Source: Mesorhizobium sp. J8 (GTDB taxonomy: Bacteria; Pseudomonadota; Alphaproteobacteria; Rhizobiales; Rhizobiaceae). From it: a DNA stretch of 64,000 nt. The notes beneath the pieces were generated by a model. It made no database searches, was not told the DNA's origin, and saw nothing but the letters and a program-made list of their open reading frames with translations. Of the stretch, positions 50,074 through 58,890 are shown one piece after another (the first letter of the stretch is position 1; each line of letters begins with the position of its first letter). A program made the translations under genes and the position numbers. The stretch covers positions 1,054,001 through 1,118,000 of the forward strand of contig NZ_AP024109.1 in NCBI RefSeq assembly GCF_016591715.1, given 5' to 3'.

Positions 50074-52101
50074 TCAATTCAGGTCTCGTGGAAATTCCTT
50101 GACCTCCTCGCGATCGACCACGACCTCATCACCGGCGCGCGCGACGAGATGCGTTTCCATGCGCCAGACATCGCGCAACGCACGCACCGTGGCGGATACC
50201 GAAACGCGAGCGTTCCAGTCGCCGCGCGAATAGGTCTTGTCCCAGGTCACGGTTCCGCGCGCAGAGTTCGGATCGTCCGGATGGACGGTGAAGATCTCGG
50301 TCTGTCGCTGCGACAGGGTCATGCCGGTGTGGGGATGGTGCACCGTTCCCGCGTCGCTGACGATCGTGTAGGTGGATTCCCCGGTGATCTGGTCCGTGGT
50401 TACCTCGCGCCGGAAAGGCTCGCCCGCCTTGATCACCTCCTGAGCCATCGGCGTGGCGCTTTCCGGTCCCTTGAATTCCGGGAGCGTCTTGTCGAGCGGC
50501 TGCGGCTTGCGCACCGGCAGGATCAGCCTGCTTCCGGCACAATGGATCGACAGCGTCGCGTTCTCCGGTCCCGGGAAGACGATCGGCCAATGCCCGGTGG
50601 CGATGGCGAGCCGGATGCGCTGGCCCTTCTCGAAGCGCTGGCCGCAGCAGCGCAATTTGAGGCGCACCGTCTCGGCCTCGCCCGGTGTCATCGGCTTGAG
50701 ATCGAGATCGTCATGCCTGTGGGTGAGATTGAGGATGCCGTAGCTGACGCGCGAGGCGGCACCGTCTTCCAGCACCAATGACAGGGTCGCCGAGATCAGC
50801 GCGACCGGTTTGTCCGAGGCGAGCTTCACCTCGAATTCCGGGAAGCCGAGGATCTCCACGGCTTCCTTCAGCGGCTCGGTCTCGAAGACGAGCGCATTGC
50901 CGGCTTCCATGCGCTGGTCGACCGGCAAGGTCGGCAGCACGCCGTAGCCACACCACGCGCCGGACGAGAGCCCCGCCGTGGAGGGCGAGCGGATCGTCAG
51001 CACGTCGTCGCTGCCGGCGTCCTCGGCAAGTTTGCCGGGCGAGAGCGCGAGCGTATATTCGCCGACGCCAGGTCCCGGCCAGGACGGCTCGGCCACCCAG
51101 CGCCCGGGACGCTCGTCATAGATCGCGGCCGGTGCCGCCGGTTCCTGCATCCAGGCGCGCAGCATAGGTTCGTCGGCGATGCCTGTGTCGATGCCCTTGA
51201 GATACTGGTCCCACCAGCGCAGGCATTCCTGGAGGAAGCCCATGCGCGGCCCGGGCATGGCGAAGTGCGGGTATTTGTGGCCCCACGGGCCGATCAGTCC
51301 CTTGCGGATACCCGGCAGATGTTCAAGCATACGGAAGATCGGGTTCGGATAACCGTCCGCCCAGCCGCCGACCGCATAGACCGGGATCTCGACGTCCGCG
51401 TAATCCTCGCAGATCGAGCCGTGCTTGTAGAAGTCGTCGCGGCGCTGGTGCTCGAACCAGTCCTGCATCCAGATGCCGTTGCCTTCGAGGCGCCCCTCCC
51501 ACAGCTCGCGCCAACGGTCGCCGACGATCAGCGGATCGGGCGGCGTCATGGCGATCGCCCAGGCGGTCGTGCCCCACATCAGATTGTCGCACATCTGCGC
51601 GCCGCCGAGATAGTGGACGTCGTCGTTGTAACGGTCGTCGGTGGAGCAGAGCGAGATCACCGCCTTCAGCGCCGGCGGGCGGCGGGCGGCAACCTGGAGC
51701 CCGTTGAAGCCGCCCCAGCTGATGCCGATCATGCCGACCGCGCCCGAGCACCAGGGCTGCTTCGCCAGCCATTCGATGACGGCGAGACAATCGTCCTGTT
51801 CCTGCTTCAGATATTCGCCCTTGCAGACGCCTTCGCTGTCGCCGGTGCCGCGCATGTCGACACGCACGCCGGCATAGCCGTGGCCGGCGAAATAAGGATG
51901 GGTGAGCGCATCGCGCTCCACCGTTCCGTCGCGCTTGCGGTAGGGCAGGTATTCGAGGATGGCCGGCACCGGATCGGCTTCGGCGTCCTGTGGTAGCCAG
52001 ATGCGCGCGGCGAGCTTCACGCCGTCCGGCATCGGGATCCACAGGTTCTCGATCTCGCGGACCTTGCGCGGGAAATCGGTGACCACGCGGATGTCTTTCA
52101 T
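50074..52101 (-). CDS. CocE/NonD-type (S15 family) serine hydrolase
   Basis: A 675-aa alpha/beta hydrolase: VDMRGTGDSEG, nucleophile elbow GISWGGFNG (Ser128), and a C-terminal jelly-roll domain (from about 470; RCCGQRFEKGQRIRLAIATG). Relatives are X-Pro dipeptidyl-peptidases, cocaine esterase and glutaryl-acylases. There is no signal peptide, so it acts in the cytoplasm. Last gene of the opp-type operon, it probably cleaves the imported peptide, amide or ester. Confidence 0.87.
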   Translation of the reverse strand: MKDIRVVTDFPRKVREIENLWIPMPDGVKLAARIWLPQDAEADPVPAILEYLPYRKRDGTVERDALTHPYFAGHGYAGVRVDMRGTGDSEGVCKGEYLKQEQDDCLAVIEWLAKQPWCSGAVGMIGISWGGFNGLQVAARRPPALKAVISLCSTDDRYNDDVHYLGGAQMCDNLMWGTTAWAIAMTPPDPLIVGDRWRELWEGRLEGNGIWMQDWFEHQRRDDFYKHGSICEDYADVEIPVYAVGGWADGYPNPIFRMLEHLPGIRKGLIGPWGHKYPHFAMPGPRMGFLQECLRWWDQYLKGIDTGIADEPMLRAWMQEPAAPAAIYDERPGRWVAEPSWPGPGVGEYTLALSPGKLAEDAGSDDVLTIRSPSTAGLSSGAWCGYGVLPTLPVDQRMEAGNALVFETEPLKEAVEILGFPEFEVKLASDKPVALISATLSLVLEDGAASRVSYGILNLTHRHDDLDLKPMTPGEAETVRLKLRCCGQRFEKGQRIRLAIATGHWPIVFPGPENATLSIHCAGSRLILPVRKPQPLDKTLPEFKGPESATPMAQEVIKAGEPFRREVTTDQITGESTYTIVSDAGTVHHPHTGMTLSQRQTEIFTVHPDDPNSARGTVTWDKTYSRGDWNARVSVSATVRALRDVWRMETHLVARAGDEVVVDREEVKEFPRDLN

Positions 52102-52116
52102 CGGACGGACCTTCTC

Positions 52117-53127
52117 TTAGCTTGCAGCGGTTGCCTTGACGGCGCTCGGGCCGGCATTGAGCGGGAAGTGACAGGTGAGCCGGCTCGAGCCGGCTGCGGA
52201 AGAGGTCGGCGCCTGCGTCGTGCAGATATCTTGCGCGAACGGGCAGCGTGTGTGGAACTCGCATCCCGAAGGCCTGTCGAGCAGCGACGGCACTTCGGCC
52301 GGCAGCGCGATGCGGTTATGCACCTTGTCCGGATCGGGCTCGGGGTTCGCGGACAGCAGCGCCGCCGTGTAGGGATGATGCGGCGCCCGGAAAATCGCCT
52401 CGGTCTCGCCTTCCTCCACGAATCGTCCGAGATACATCACCGCCATCCGGTCAGCGATCTGGCGCACGACGTGCAGATTGTGCGTGATGATGAGCATCGA
52501 CAGACCCATGCGGTCGCGCAGGTCGTTGAGCAGGTTGAGCACCTCGCCCTGGATCGATACGTCGAGCCCGGCTGTTGGTTCGTCGGCGATGATCAGCACC
52601 GGATCCAGAGCCACGGCTCTTGCGACGCCGACACGACGTGCCTGGCCGCCGGAGAGCTGGTGCGGATAGCGATCAGCGAAATCGCGCGGAAGTCCGACAA
52701 GGGCGAGCAGGCGCTCCACCTCGGCTTCGAGGCTGCGGCCGGACAGGCCGTGGATGGCGAACGGCTCCGCCAGCAGCGAGCGAACGCTGAGGCGCGGCGA
52801 CAGCGAGCCGACCGGATCCTGGAACATCATCGACATCTTGCACCGGAGCGGCTTCCAGTCCTTCTTCGGCAGGTCGCGCAACTCGCGGCCCTCGAAGCGG
52901 ATCGAGCCGCTCGCGGCCGGCTGCAGGCCGTCGACGGCGCGCGCCAGCGTGGTCTTGCCCGATCCGGATTCGCCGACCAGCGCAAGCGTCTGGCCGCGCT
53001 CCAGCGTAAAGCCGACACCGGAGACGGCTTCGATTTCTGTCCGCCGGCCGGTGAGCGCGCTCATCATGCCGCCGACGCGGAAGCGTACCCGAAGATCGGA
53101 AACCGAAAGCAGGGGTTCTGTCGTCAT
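52117..53127 (-). CDS. Oligopeptide/dipeptide ABC transporter ATPase (OppF/DppF type)
   Basis: A 336-aa ATPase: Walker A GESGSGKT (52-59), signature LSGGQARR, Walker B LIIADEP, and the C-terminal OppD/F domain with the Cys pattern CEFHTRCPFAQDIC for an iron-sulfur cluster. The ATG at 53127 overlaps the previous stop (ATGA). Confidence 0.93.
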   Translation of the reverse strand: MTTEPLLSVSDLRVRFRVGGMMSALTGRRTEIEAVSGVGFTLERGQTLALVGESGSGKTTLARAVDGLQPAASGSIRFEGRELRDLPKKDWKPLRCKMSMMFQDPVGSLSPRLSVRSLLAEPFAIHGLSGRSLEAEVERLLALVGLPRDFADRYPHQLSGGQARRVGVARAVALDPVLIIADEPTAGLDVSIQGEVLNLLNDLRDRMGLSMLIITHNLHVVRQIADRMAVMYLGRFVEEGETEAIFRAPHHPYTAALLSANPEPDPDKVHNRIALPAEVPSLLDRPSGCEFHTRCPFAQDICTTQAPTSSAAGSSRLTCHFPLNAGPSAVKATAAS

Positions 53128-54104
53128 GCGGCCGCTCCGGCCGTCTCGTCGGTATGCCAGCACCGCGCGACGTGAGACGCGCTCAGCGCGCTATCGGGCG
53201 GCATCGTGGCGCAGGCATCGTCCGCGAGTTCGCAGCGTGACTGGAAAACGCAGCCCTTGGGACGGTTGCGCAGGTCCGGCAGCGTACCGGGAATGGTGGG
53301 CAGCCGCGACTCGCGTCGCGAGAGCCTTGCCGGATCGCAAGCGAGCAGCTTCTTCGTGTAGGGATGGCGCGGGTTGTGGAAGATGTCGCGGGTCGAGCCG
53401 CGTTCGACCACTTCGCCGGCATACATGACGATCATCTCGTCGCACAGCTCGGCTATGACGCCGAGATGATGCGAGATGAACAGCACGGAGCAGCCGATCT
53501 GCTTCTGCAGGTCCTTGAGCAACTCGATGATGGCGACTTCGAGCGTGGCGTCGAGGGCCGTCGTCGGCTCGTCGGCGATGAGCAGCGAGGGCCGCATCAG
53601 CAGCGCCATGGCGATGGCGATGCGCTGCTTCATGCCGCCCGAGAATTCGTGCGGAAACTGCGCCAGCCGGCGCTCGGGATCGGGGATACGGACCTTGCGC
53701 AGCATCTCGACCGAGAGCGCGTCCTTTGCCTTGCGCGGCAGGCCGGAGCGGTACTGGATGTCGCGCATCTGCTTGCCCACCGAAAGCACCGGGTTCAGCG
53801 CTCCCATCGGGTCCTGGAAGACGGTCGCGATCTTCTGGCCGCGCAGCGCCCGCATGCCATTGCCGTCGAGATGGACGAGATCGCTTTTGCCCTCGAACAG
53901 GATCTGGCCCGCCGTGACCGTGCCATTGTCGGCAAGCAGGCCGAGAACGGCGTTGATCAGCGTCGACTTTCCGCAGCCCGACTCGCCGACGACGCCGACG
54001 ATCCGGTTCGCCGGCACCTCCAGGCTCACCTTGCGCAGCGCCTGCAACGTGCCTGCTTCGGTGGCGAAGTCGACGCTGAGGTCCTTGACGTCGAGGACGG
54101 TCAT
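53124..54104 (-). CDS. Oligopeptide/dipeptide ABC transporter ATPase (OppD/DppD type)
   Basis: A 326-aa ATPase: Walker A GESGCGKS (40-47), signature FSGGMKQR, Walker B LLIADEP, C-terminal Cys motif CVFQSRCELADDAC. Couples ATP hydrolysis to peptide import with OppF. Overlaps both neighbours by four bases. Confidence 0.93.
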   Translation of the reverse strand: MTVLDVKDLSVDFATEAGTLQALRKVSLEVPANRIVGVVGESGCGKSTLINAVLGLLADNGTVTAGQILFEGKSDLVHLDGNGMRALRGQKIATVFQDPMGALNPVLSVGKQMRDIQYRSGLPRKAKDALSVEMLRKVRIPDPERRLAQFPHEFSGGMKQRIAIAMALLMRPSLLIADEPTTALDATLEVAIIELLKDLQKQIGCSVLFISHHLGVIAELCDEMIVMYAGEVVERGSTRDIFHNPRHPYTKKLLACDPARLSRRESRLPTIPGTLPDLRNRPKGCVFQSRCELADDACATMPPDSALSASHVARCWHTDETAGAAA

Positions 54105-54988
54105 TCGCGCCTCTTCAGCCTGGGGTCGAAAACGTCGCGCAAGGTCTCGCCGAGGAAGGTGAAGCCGAGCGTTGTGAGGATGATCGGCAGGCCGCCGGCG
54201 ACCACGATCCAGTATGAATCGCGGATGTTGACGAAGCCGTCGTTCAGGATCGCGCCCCAGCTTGGCAGAGGCGGTCTGACGCCGAGGCCGAGAAAGCTTA
54301 GGCCCGCCTCGATCGCCACGACGACCGGGATGTCCATCGATGCGAGGATGAGGATCGGGCCGATGACGTTGGGCAATATGTGGACGGTGAGGATTCGTGC
54401 GGTGCTCGCGCCCATCGAGCGCGCCGCCATGACATGCTCGGCCGACTTCAGGACCAACGTCTGTGTCCTGATGATACGGGCATAGCCGGGCACATTGACC
54501 AGCACGACCACGATCAGCACGGCGAGCAGCGACGGTCCGGTCAGCGTGACCAGTGTCAGCGCCAGCATCACGGTCGGGAAGCTCTTGATGGCATCGAAGA
54601 GCAGGAGCATCAGATTGTCGAGCCAGCGCGGCCCGTAGCCGGCGATGAGCCCGAGCACGATGCCGCCGATGAGCGACAGGCCGGTCGCGCCAAGCGCAAT
54701 GGCGAGCGCGATACGGCCGCCATGGAGCACGCGCGAGAACAGGTCGCGTCCGAGATGATCCGTGCCGAGCAGGTGCTGCAGGCTTGCGGGCGCGAAACGC
54801 TCGGCGGGGGCGAGTTTGGTTGGTGGATAGCTGGTGAGCACGTCGGCGAAGAGAGCCGACAGAACGACGATCACGACCAGGGTGAGACCGAACGCGCCGA
54901 GCGGCTCGCGAAGGATGCGCCGAAGCACGCGGCCAGCCTTGCCGATGCGCACGCGCGGCTGCCGCTCAATCAAAGCTTGTTCTGACAC
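54101..54988 (-). CDS. Peptide ABC transporter permease (OppC/DppC type)
   Basis: About 295 aa with an N-terminal helix, HLLGTDHLGRDLFSRVLHGG and the cytoplasmic EAA-like loop (ARSMGASTARILTVHILPN). The start is uncertain: GTG 54988 (VSEQALIERQ) gives the usual N-terminal length, while GTG 55003 and TTG 55006 are alternatives. All overlap the end of the upstream permease gene. Confidence 0.9.
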   Translation of the reverse strand: MSEQALIERQPRVRIGKAGRVLRRILREPLGAFGLTLVVIVVLSALFADVLTSYPPTKLAPAERFAPASLQHLLGTDHLGRDLFSRVLHGGRIALAIALGATGLSLIGGIVLGLIAGYGPRWLDNLMLLLFDAIKSFPTVMLALTLVTLTGPSLLAVLIVVVLVNVPGYARIIRTQTLVLKSAEHVMAARSMGASTARILTVHILPNVIGPILILASMDIPVVVAIEAGLSFLGLGVRPPLPSWGAILNDGFVNIRDSYWIVVAGGLPIILTTLGFTFLGETLRDVFDPRLKRRE

Positions 54989-55913
54989 GGGGGTCCAACG
55001 CACCAATGAGGATGTCGGCGAGAGCGTTCACGACGACGAAGAAAGCGGTCGTCACCAGCACGGCGCCGGTGACGACCGGATAATTGCGCACCGAGATCGC
55101 CTCGTAGACCAGCTTGCCGATGCCGGGGCGGGCAAAGACGATCTCGGCGAAGACGGCCGAAGACACCATATTGCCGATGCCGACGCCGAGCAGCGTGACG
55201 GTCGGCAGGATGGCGATGCGCAAGGCATAGGAATAGGTGATGCGCCGGTCGGTCAGGCCGAAAGCGCGGGCGGTGCGGATGTGGCTGGCTTCCAGCGTTT
55301 CCAGCATGGAAGCACGCACCATGCGCGCGATGTAGCCGACCCAGCCGACGCCGATCGCGAGTGACGGCAAGGCAAGATGCTTCAATTGGCTGGCCAGATT
55401 GCCGGGTTCGCCGGCGCCGATGGCCGGCAGCCACTGCAGGGCGACGGCGAAGATCAGCAGGGAATAGATCGCGATGACGAAGGACGGCACCGCGATCACC
55501 GCGACCGAGAGCACGCCGATGACGCGATCGACGAAGCCGCCGCGCCGCACCGCCGCGATGCAGCCCAGCGGAATGCCGAGCAGCACGGACCACGAGATCG
55601 CGCCCGCGATCAGCGCAAGCGTGTAGGGCAACTGCTCGAACACGACGTCGAGCACCGGTCGCCCGGACAGCACCTCGGTGCCCAGGTCGCCGCGCAGCGC
55701 GGAGAAATAGAATCTGAGGAACTGGATCCAGATCGGCTGGTCCAGCCCCATGCGGCTGCGCAGTGCCTGGACCATCTCGGGCGTGGCGCGCGGCCCGAGC
55801 GCCACCGATGCCGGATCGCCCGGGATCACATAGATCATGGCAAACAGCATCACCATCGCAACGCTCACGATGATGATGCCCAGGCCCAGTCGTTTCAGCG
55901 AATAGCGGAGCAT
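54966..55913 (-). CDS. Peptide ABC transporter permease (OppB/DppB type)
   Basis: A 315-aa membrane protein of about six helices: N-terminal MLRYSLKRLGLG, IPGDPASVALGPRATPE, and the EAA-like loop (ARAFGLTDRRITYSYALR). Forms the transport channel with the OppC-type subunit. Confidence 0.93.
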   Translation of the reverse strand: MLRYSLKRLGLGIIIVSVAMVMLFAMIYVIPGDPASVALGPRATPEMVQALRSRMGLDQPIWIQFLRFYFSALRGDLGTEVLSGRPVLDVVFEQLPYTLALIAGAISWSVLLGIPLGCIAAVRRGGFVDRVIGVLSVAVIAVPSFVIAIYSLLIFAVALQWLPAIGAGEPGNLASQLKHLALPSLAIGVGWVGYIARMVRASMLETLEASHIRTARAFGLTDRRITYSYALRIAILPTVTLLGVGIGNMVSSAVFAEIVFARPGIGKLVYEAISVRNYPVVTGAVLVTTAFFVVVNALADILIGALDPRVRTSFD

Positions 55914-55963
55914 CTCAGGAGCCGGCCAATCCGACCCGCGCCGTGCCGTGGTCTTCCATCACG

Positions 55964-57523
55964 TCAGGCAGGTTTGAAGTCCGCGAAGCAGGGCTCGCCG
56001 TTCGGCTTGAGGCCGGCCGCCACACTCTTGCGGTACATCACGCCGGTGACCTCATGGGTGAGGAAGACGTAGCAGCCGCTCTCCTCCATCAGGTCCTGCA
56101 TCTTCTTGTACATGACATCGCGCTTGGCCGGGTCGAGCTCGATCTTGCCTTCGGTGACCAGCTTGTCGAATTCGGCGTTGCTGAACTGCTCCCAATTCCA
56201 CTCGCCGATCTGGCTGGTCGTGTACCACTCCGTCGCCCAGCTCGGATCAGGCTGCATCGAGAAGCGCGACAGCACCATCTGGAGCTTCTTGTAGTAAGGG
56301 TTTTGCTTCGACCCCAGCGTCCAGAACGTGCCGCTGTCGTTCTGCTTGATTTCAACGTTGATGCCGATGTCCTGCAGATTGGCCTGCACGACCTGCGCCG
56401 CCGACAGGCGCTCCGCCTTGTTGAGGATGTCGAGCGTGACGGTGAGGCCGCTGGCGCCGGCCTTGTTGACCAGCTCGCGCGCCTTGTCCGGATCATATTC
56501 GTAGAGGTTCTTCTCGCGATGGCCGATCAGGCCGGGCGCGATGATGCCGGTGGACGTGGCGGCGGCGCCGAAATAGGCTGCGTCCACCACGGCCTTGCGG
56601 TCGACGCCGTATTGGACGGCGCGGCGCAGGTCCGGATTGTCGAAGGGCGCCGCGATCTGGTTCATGCCGAGCCAGACGAAGGCGAGCGATGGCTTCTCGA
56701 CCACGACGGTGTCGGCCGGCGGCGTTTCCTTCAGCCGCTTGATCGAGGACACGGACGTCCAGGTATAGTCGAGGTCGCCCGCCTCATAGCCGAGCTCGGC
56801 GGTCTTTTCGTCCTCGATCGGGTGGACGTGGATCTCGTCGTAGCCGCCCTGCTCGTATTTCCAGTCCGGGTTGCGAACGAGCACGGTGCGCTGCTTGGGC
56901 GTCCATTCCTTGAGCAGATAGGGGCCCGACTGCGCCACGGGCTTCACGCCGAGCTTGCCCCCGGCCTCGGTCACGGCGCGCTTGGACAGGATCGTGCTCG
57001 ACGGCGTCGGCAAGGTCGAGGTCCACAGCGGCGCGAATGCTTTGCTCAGATGGATGATGCCCGAGAGCTTGTCCTTGACCTCGACTTCCTTGAGCGTCGC
57101 CCAGTCGCCCGCATAGGGGGACTTGTTGGCGGGATCGGCGAGGCGCTCGATCGAGAACTTCACGTCCTCCGCCGTCATCTGGCCGAAACCGTCGGTGAAG
57201 CCGATATTGTCGCGCAGCTTGAAGGCGATGGTGAGCGGATCGAGCTGCTCGATCTTTTCCACGGCCATCGGCTTCCAGCCCCAGCTGTCGCCCGGCGTGG
57301 CGACGACCAGGCCGGCGAAAATGACATTGGTGATGTCGCCTTCGGGCGCGGCAAGCCGAAAGGCCGGATCGAGCGTCTGGATATCGCCATATGAGCGCAC
57401 CCTGAGGACGGACGCCGCCGCCTGCGAGCGTTTGGTGGAGTAGATCAGCGAGGCGAGGCCGAGCGCCCCGGCGCCGGCCAGCATCCCACGGCGTGTCATG
57501 TTGATGTTCGCGGCCTTCGTCAT
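55964..57523 (-). CDS. Peptide-type ABC transporter substrate-binding protein (SBP family 5)
   Basis: A 519-aa periplasmic binding protein. The N-terminus has a twin-arginine-like signal (NMTRRGMLAGAGALGLASL), then RSYGDIQTLDPAF and the family-5 landmarks DVKFSIERL and RRAVQYGVDRKAV. These proteins bind peptides, opines or other bulky solutes. The ATG follows GTAGAGG. First gene of the importer operon, with an operator-like site about 85 bases upstream. Confidence 0.92.
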   Translation of the reverse strand: MTKAANINMTRRGMLAGAGALGLASLIYSTKRSQAAASVLRVRSYGDIQTLDPAFRLAAPEGDITNVIFAGLVVATPGDSWGWKPMAVEKIEQLDPLTIAFKLRDNIGFTDGFGQMTAEDVKFSIERLADPANKSPYAGDWATLKEVEVKDKLSGIIHLSKAFAPLWTSTLPTPSSTILSKRAVTEAGGKLGVKPVAQSGPYLLKEWTPKQRTVLVRNPDWKYEQGGYDEIHVHPIEDEKTAELGYEAGDLDYTWTSVSSIKRLKETPPADTVVVEKPSLAFVWLGMNQIAAPFDNPDLRRAVQYGVDRKAVVDAAYFGAAATSTGIIAPGLIGHREKNLYEYDPDKARELVNKAGASGLTVTLDILNKAERLSAAQVVQANLQDIGINVEIKQNDSGTFWTLGSKQNPYYKKLQMVLSRFSMQPDPSWATEWYTTSQIGEWNWEQFSNAEFDKLVTEGKIELDPAKRDVMYKKMQDLMEESGCYVFLTHEVTGVMYRKSVAAGLKPNGEPCFADFKPA

Positions 57524-57608
57524 CCTCTACCCCTCTTGGTTATGTTGCGCGCTTCGCGGCTTGCCGGAGACCTGTCGACGGCTCCATTTTGGTTAGCCTG
57601 CCCCGGCT

Positions 57609-57624
57609 ATACACATATGTCTAG
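57609..57624 (+). promoter_or_regulatory. Operator-like motif upstream of the peptide importer
   Basis: ATACACATATGTCTAG, sharing TACAC-N2-xTGTCTAG with the site at 58791-58806. It lies in the 181-base spacer between the M19 dipeptidase gene and the binding-protein gene, where the importer promoter should be; nothing else is evident in that spacer. Confidence 0.42.
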
Positions 57625-57704
57625 TGAAAAAAATACATCATATATCGCGAAGCCGGAGGCTTGTTCCAGCCATTGATCGATCGGCGCGACGGTTGTTCCG
57701 GGGG

Positions 57705-58697
57705 CTATTTCCAGATCTCGCGCGCCAGCCGCATGAAGTTGCCGCCCATCACGTCGCGAACCGTGCGCTCCGGCTGGCCGCGCCGAAGCAGGACCTCGAT
57801 GAGTTCTTTCATCTGACCCGGGCTCGAGTAGGTGGTCTTGCCTTCCGGATATTCGTTCTTCGGCCAGAAATGCGGATTGCTGGAGATGATGTCCTCGATG
57901 CCTTCGACCTCGACCGGGAAAGCATAGTCGAGCCCGATGCCGACATGGCGCGGGCCGGCGAGGTCGATGAGATATTCGACGTGATCGGCCAGCCGTTTGG
58001 AATCGGTGCGGCCCTCGCCCAGGAAGCGGTTGAGGCCGACGACGCCGATGATGCCGCCGGTTCGGGCGCAGGCCTTGATCTGCTCGTCGGTGATGTTGCG
58101 CCCATGGGCGCAGAGCGCCTTCGGATTGGAGTGCGAGAAGATAACGGGACGGTCCGTATATTCCATCACCTCCATCGTGGTGCGATAGCCCGTATGGGTT
58201 ACGTCCACGAACATGCCGAGACGGTTCATCTCGTCGATCACCTGCCGGCCGAACGCTGTGAGGCCCTTGTCCTCGTCGTGGCACCCTCCGCCCGCGAGGT
58301 TGTTGCGGTTGTAGGCGAACAGCATCTGTCTGACGCCGAGGCGATGGTAGAACGCGACCATCTCGACCCGGCCGTTCAGCGCGTTCATGCCTTCGATATC
58401 GAAGGTGACCGCCAGCTTGCCTTGCGCCTTCGCGGCGAGAATTTCGTCGGTCGACGAGACGAGCGCGTAGTCGGCCGGGCGCGCCAGGATCCAGTGCCGG
58501 AAACAGGCAAGCGTGGCGACCGTCTTTTCCCAGGGCAGGAGATCGAAGCCGACATCGATGGAAAGATAATCGACGCCGGCGTCGCGCCAGATCCGCAGAT
58601 TGTTCAGATCCGCGGCCGGGTCGGGCATGAAGCCGGAATGCGCGTCCCAGATGACTTCGCTCGTCAGGATCGACCGGACTTTGTCGTCAAGGCTCAT
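57705..58697 (-). CDS. Membrane-dipeptidase-like protein (peptidase M19)
   Basis: A 330-aa M19-family enzyme. The metal site is mostly visible: FDIEGMNAL (Glu), THTG and SHSNPKAL (His), HGRNITDE, GLDY (Asp). The first motif, normally HxD, reads DAHSGF, so one zinc-ligand Asp is missing; a subgroup of the family has this. There is no signal peptide, so it is cytoplasmic despite the name. It probably splits dipeptides delivered by the adjacent importer. I chose ATG 58697; the upstream open frame runs into the promoter region. Confidence 0.85.
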   Translation of the reverse strand: MSLDDKVRSILTSEVIWDAHSGFMPDPAADLNNLRIWRDAGVDYLSIDVGFDLLPWEKTVATLACFRHWILARPADYALVSSTDEILAAKAQGKLAVTFDIEGMNALNGRVEMVAFYHRLGVRQMLFAYNRNNLAGGGCHDEDKGLTAFGRQVIDEMNRLGMFVDVTHTGYRTTMEVMEYTDRPVIFSHSNPKALCAHGRNITDEQIKACARTGGIIGVVGLNRFLGEGRTDSKRLADHVEYLIDLAGPRHVGIGLDYAFPVEVEGIEDIISSNPHFWPKNEYPEGKTTYSSPGQMKELIEVLLRRGQPERTVRDVMGGNFMRLAREIWK

Positions 58698-58787
58698 CGC
58701 TTCTGTATCCGGATTGTTTCGTCGCCTTCGAAATCTGCGCATCCCGATCGGGGCGGGTCAACCGCTCATCGGTCGCTGGTCCAATCT

Positions 58788-58809
58788 AATGTACACTGGT
58801 GTCTAGACA
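58788..58809 (+). promoter_or_regulatory. Operator-like motif between divergent M19 and S9 genes
   Basis: AATGTACACTGGTGTCTA (58788-58805), directly merging into a perfect palindrome TGTCTAGACA (58800-58809). It lies in the 193-base spacer between the two divergent peptidase genes and could control both. It is the best-formed of three related sites. Confidence 0.52.
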
Positions 58810-58890
58810 ATGCGTCGACGGCCGTTATGGTTGGCTCTGTGATCTTGCCGCGGCGATGGCGCCCGGTTGAGCGCGATGCTGGGAGTCGAG

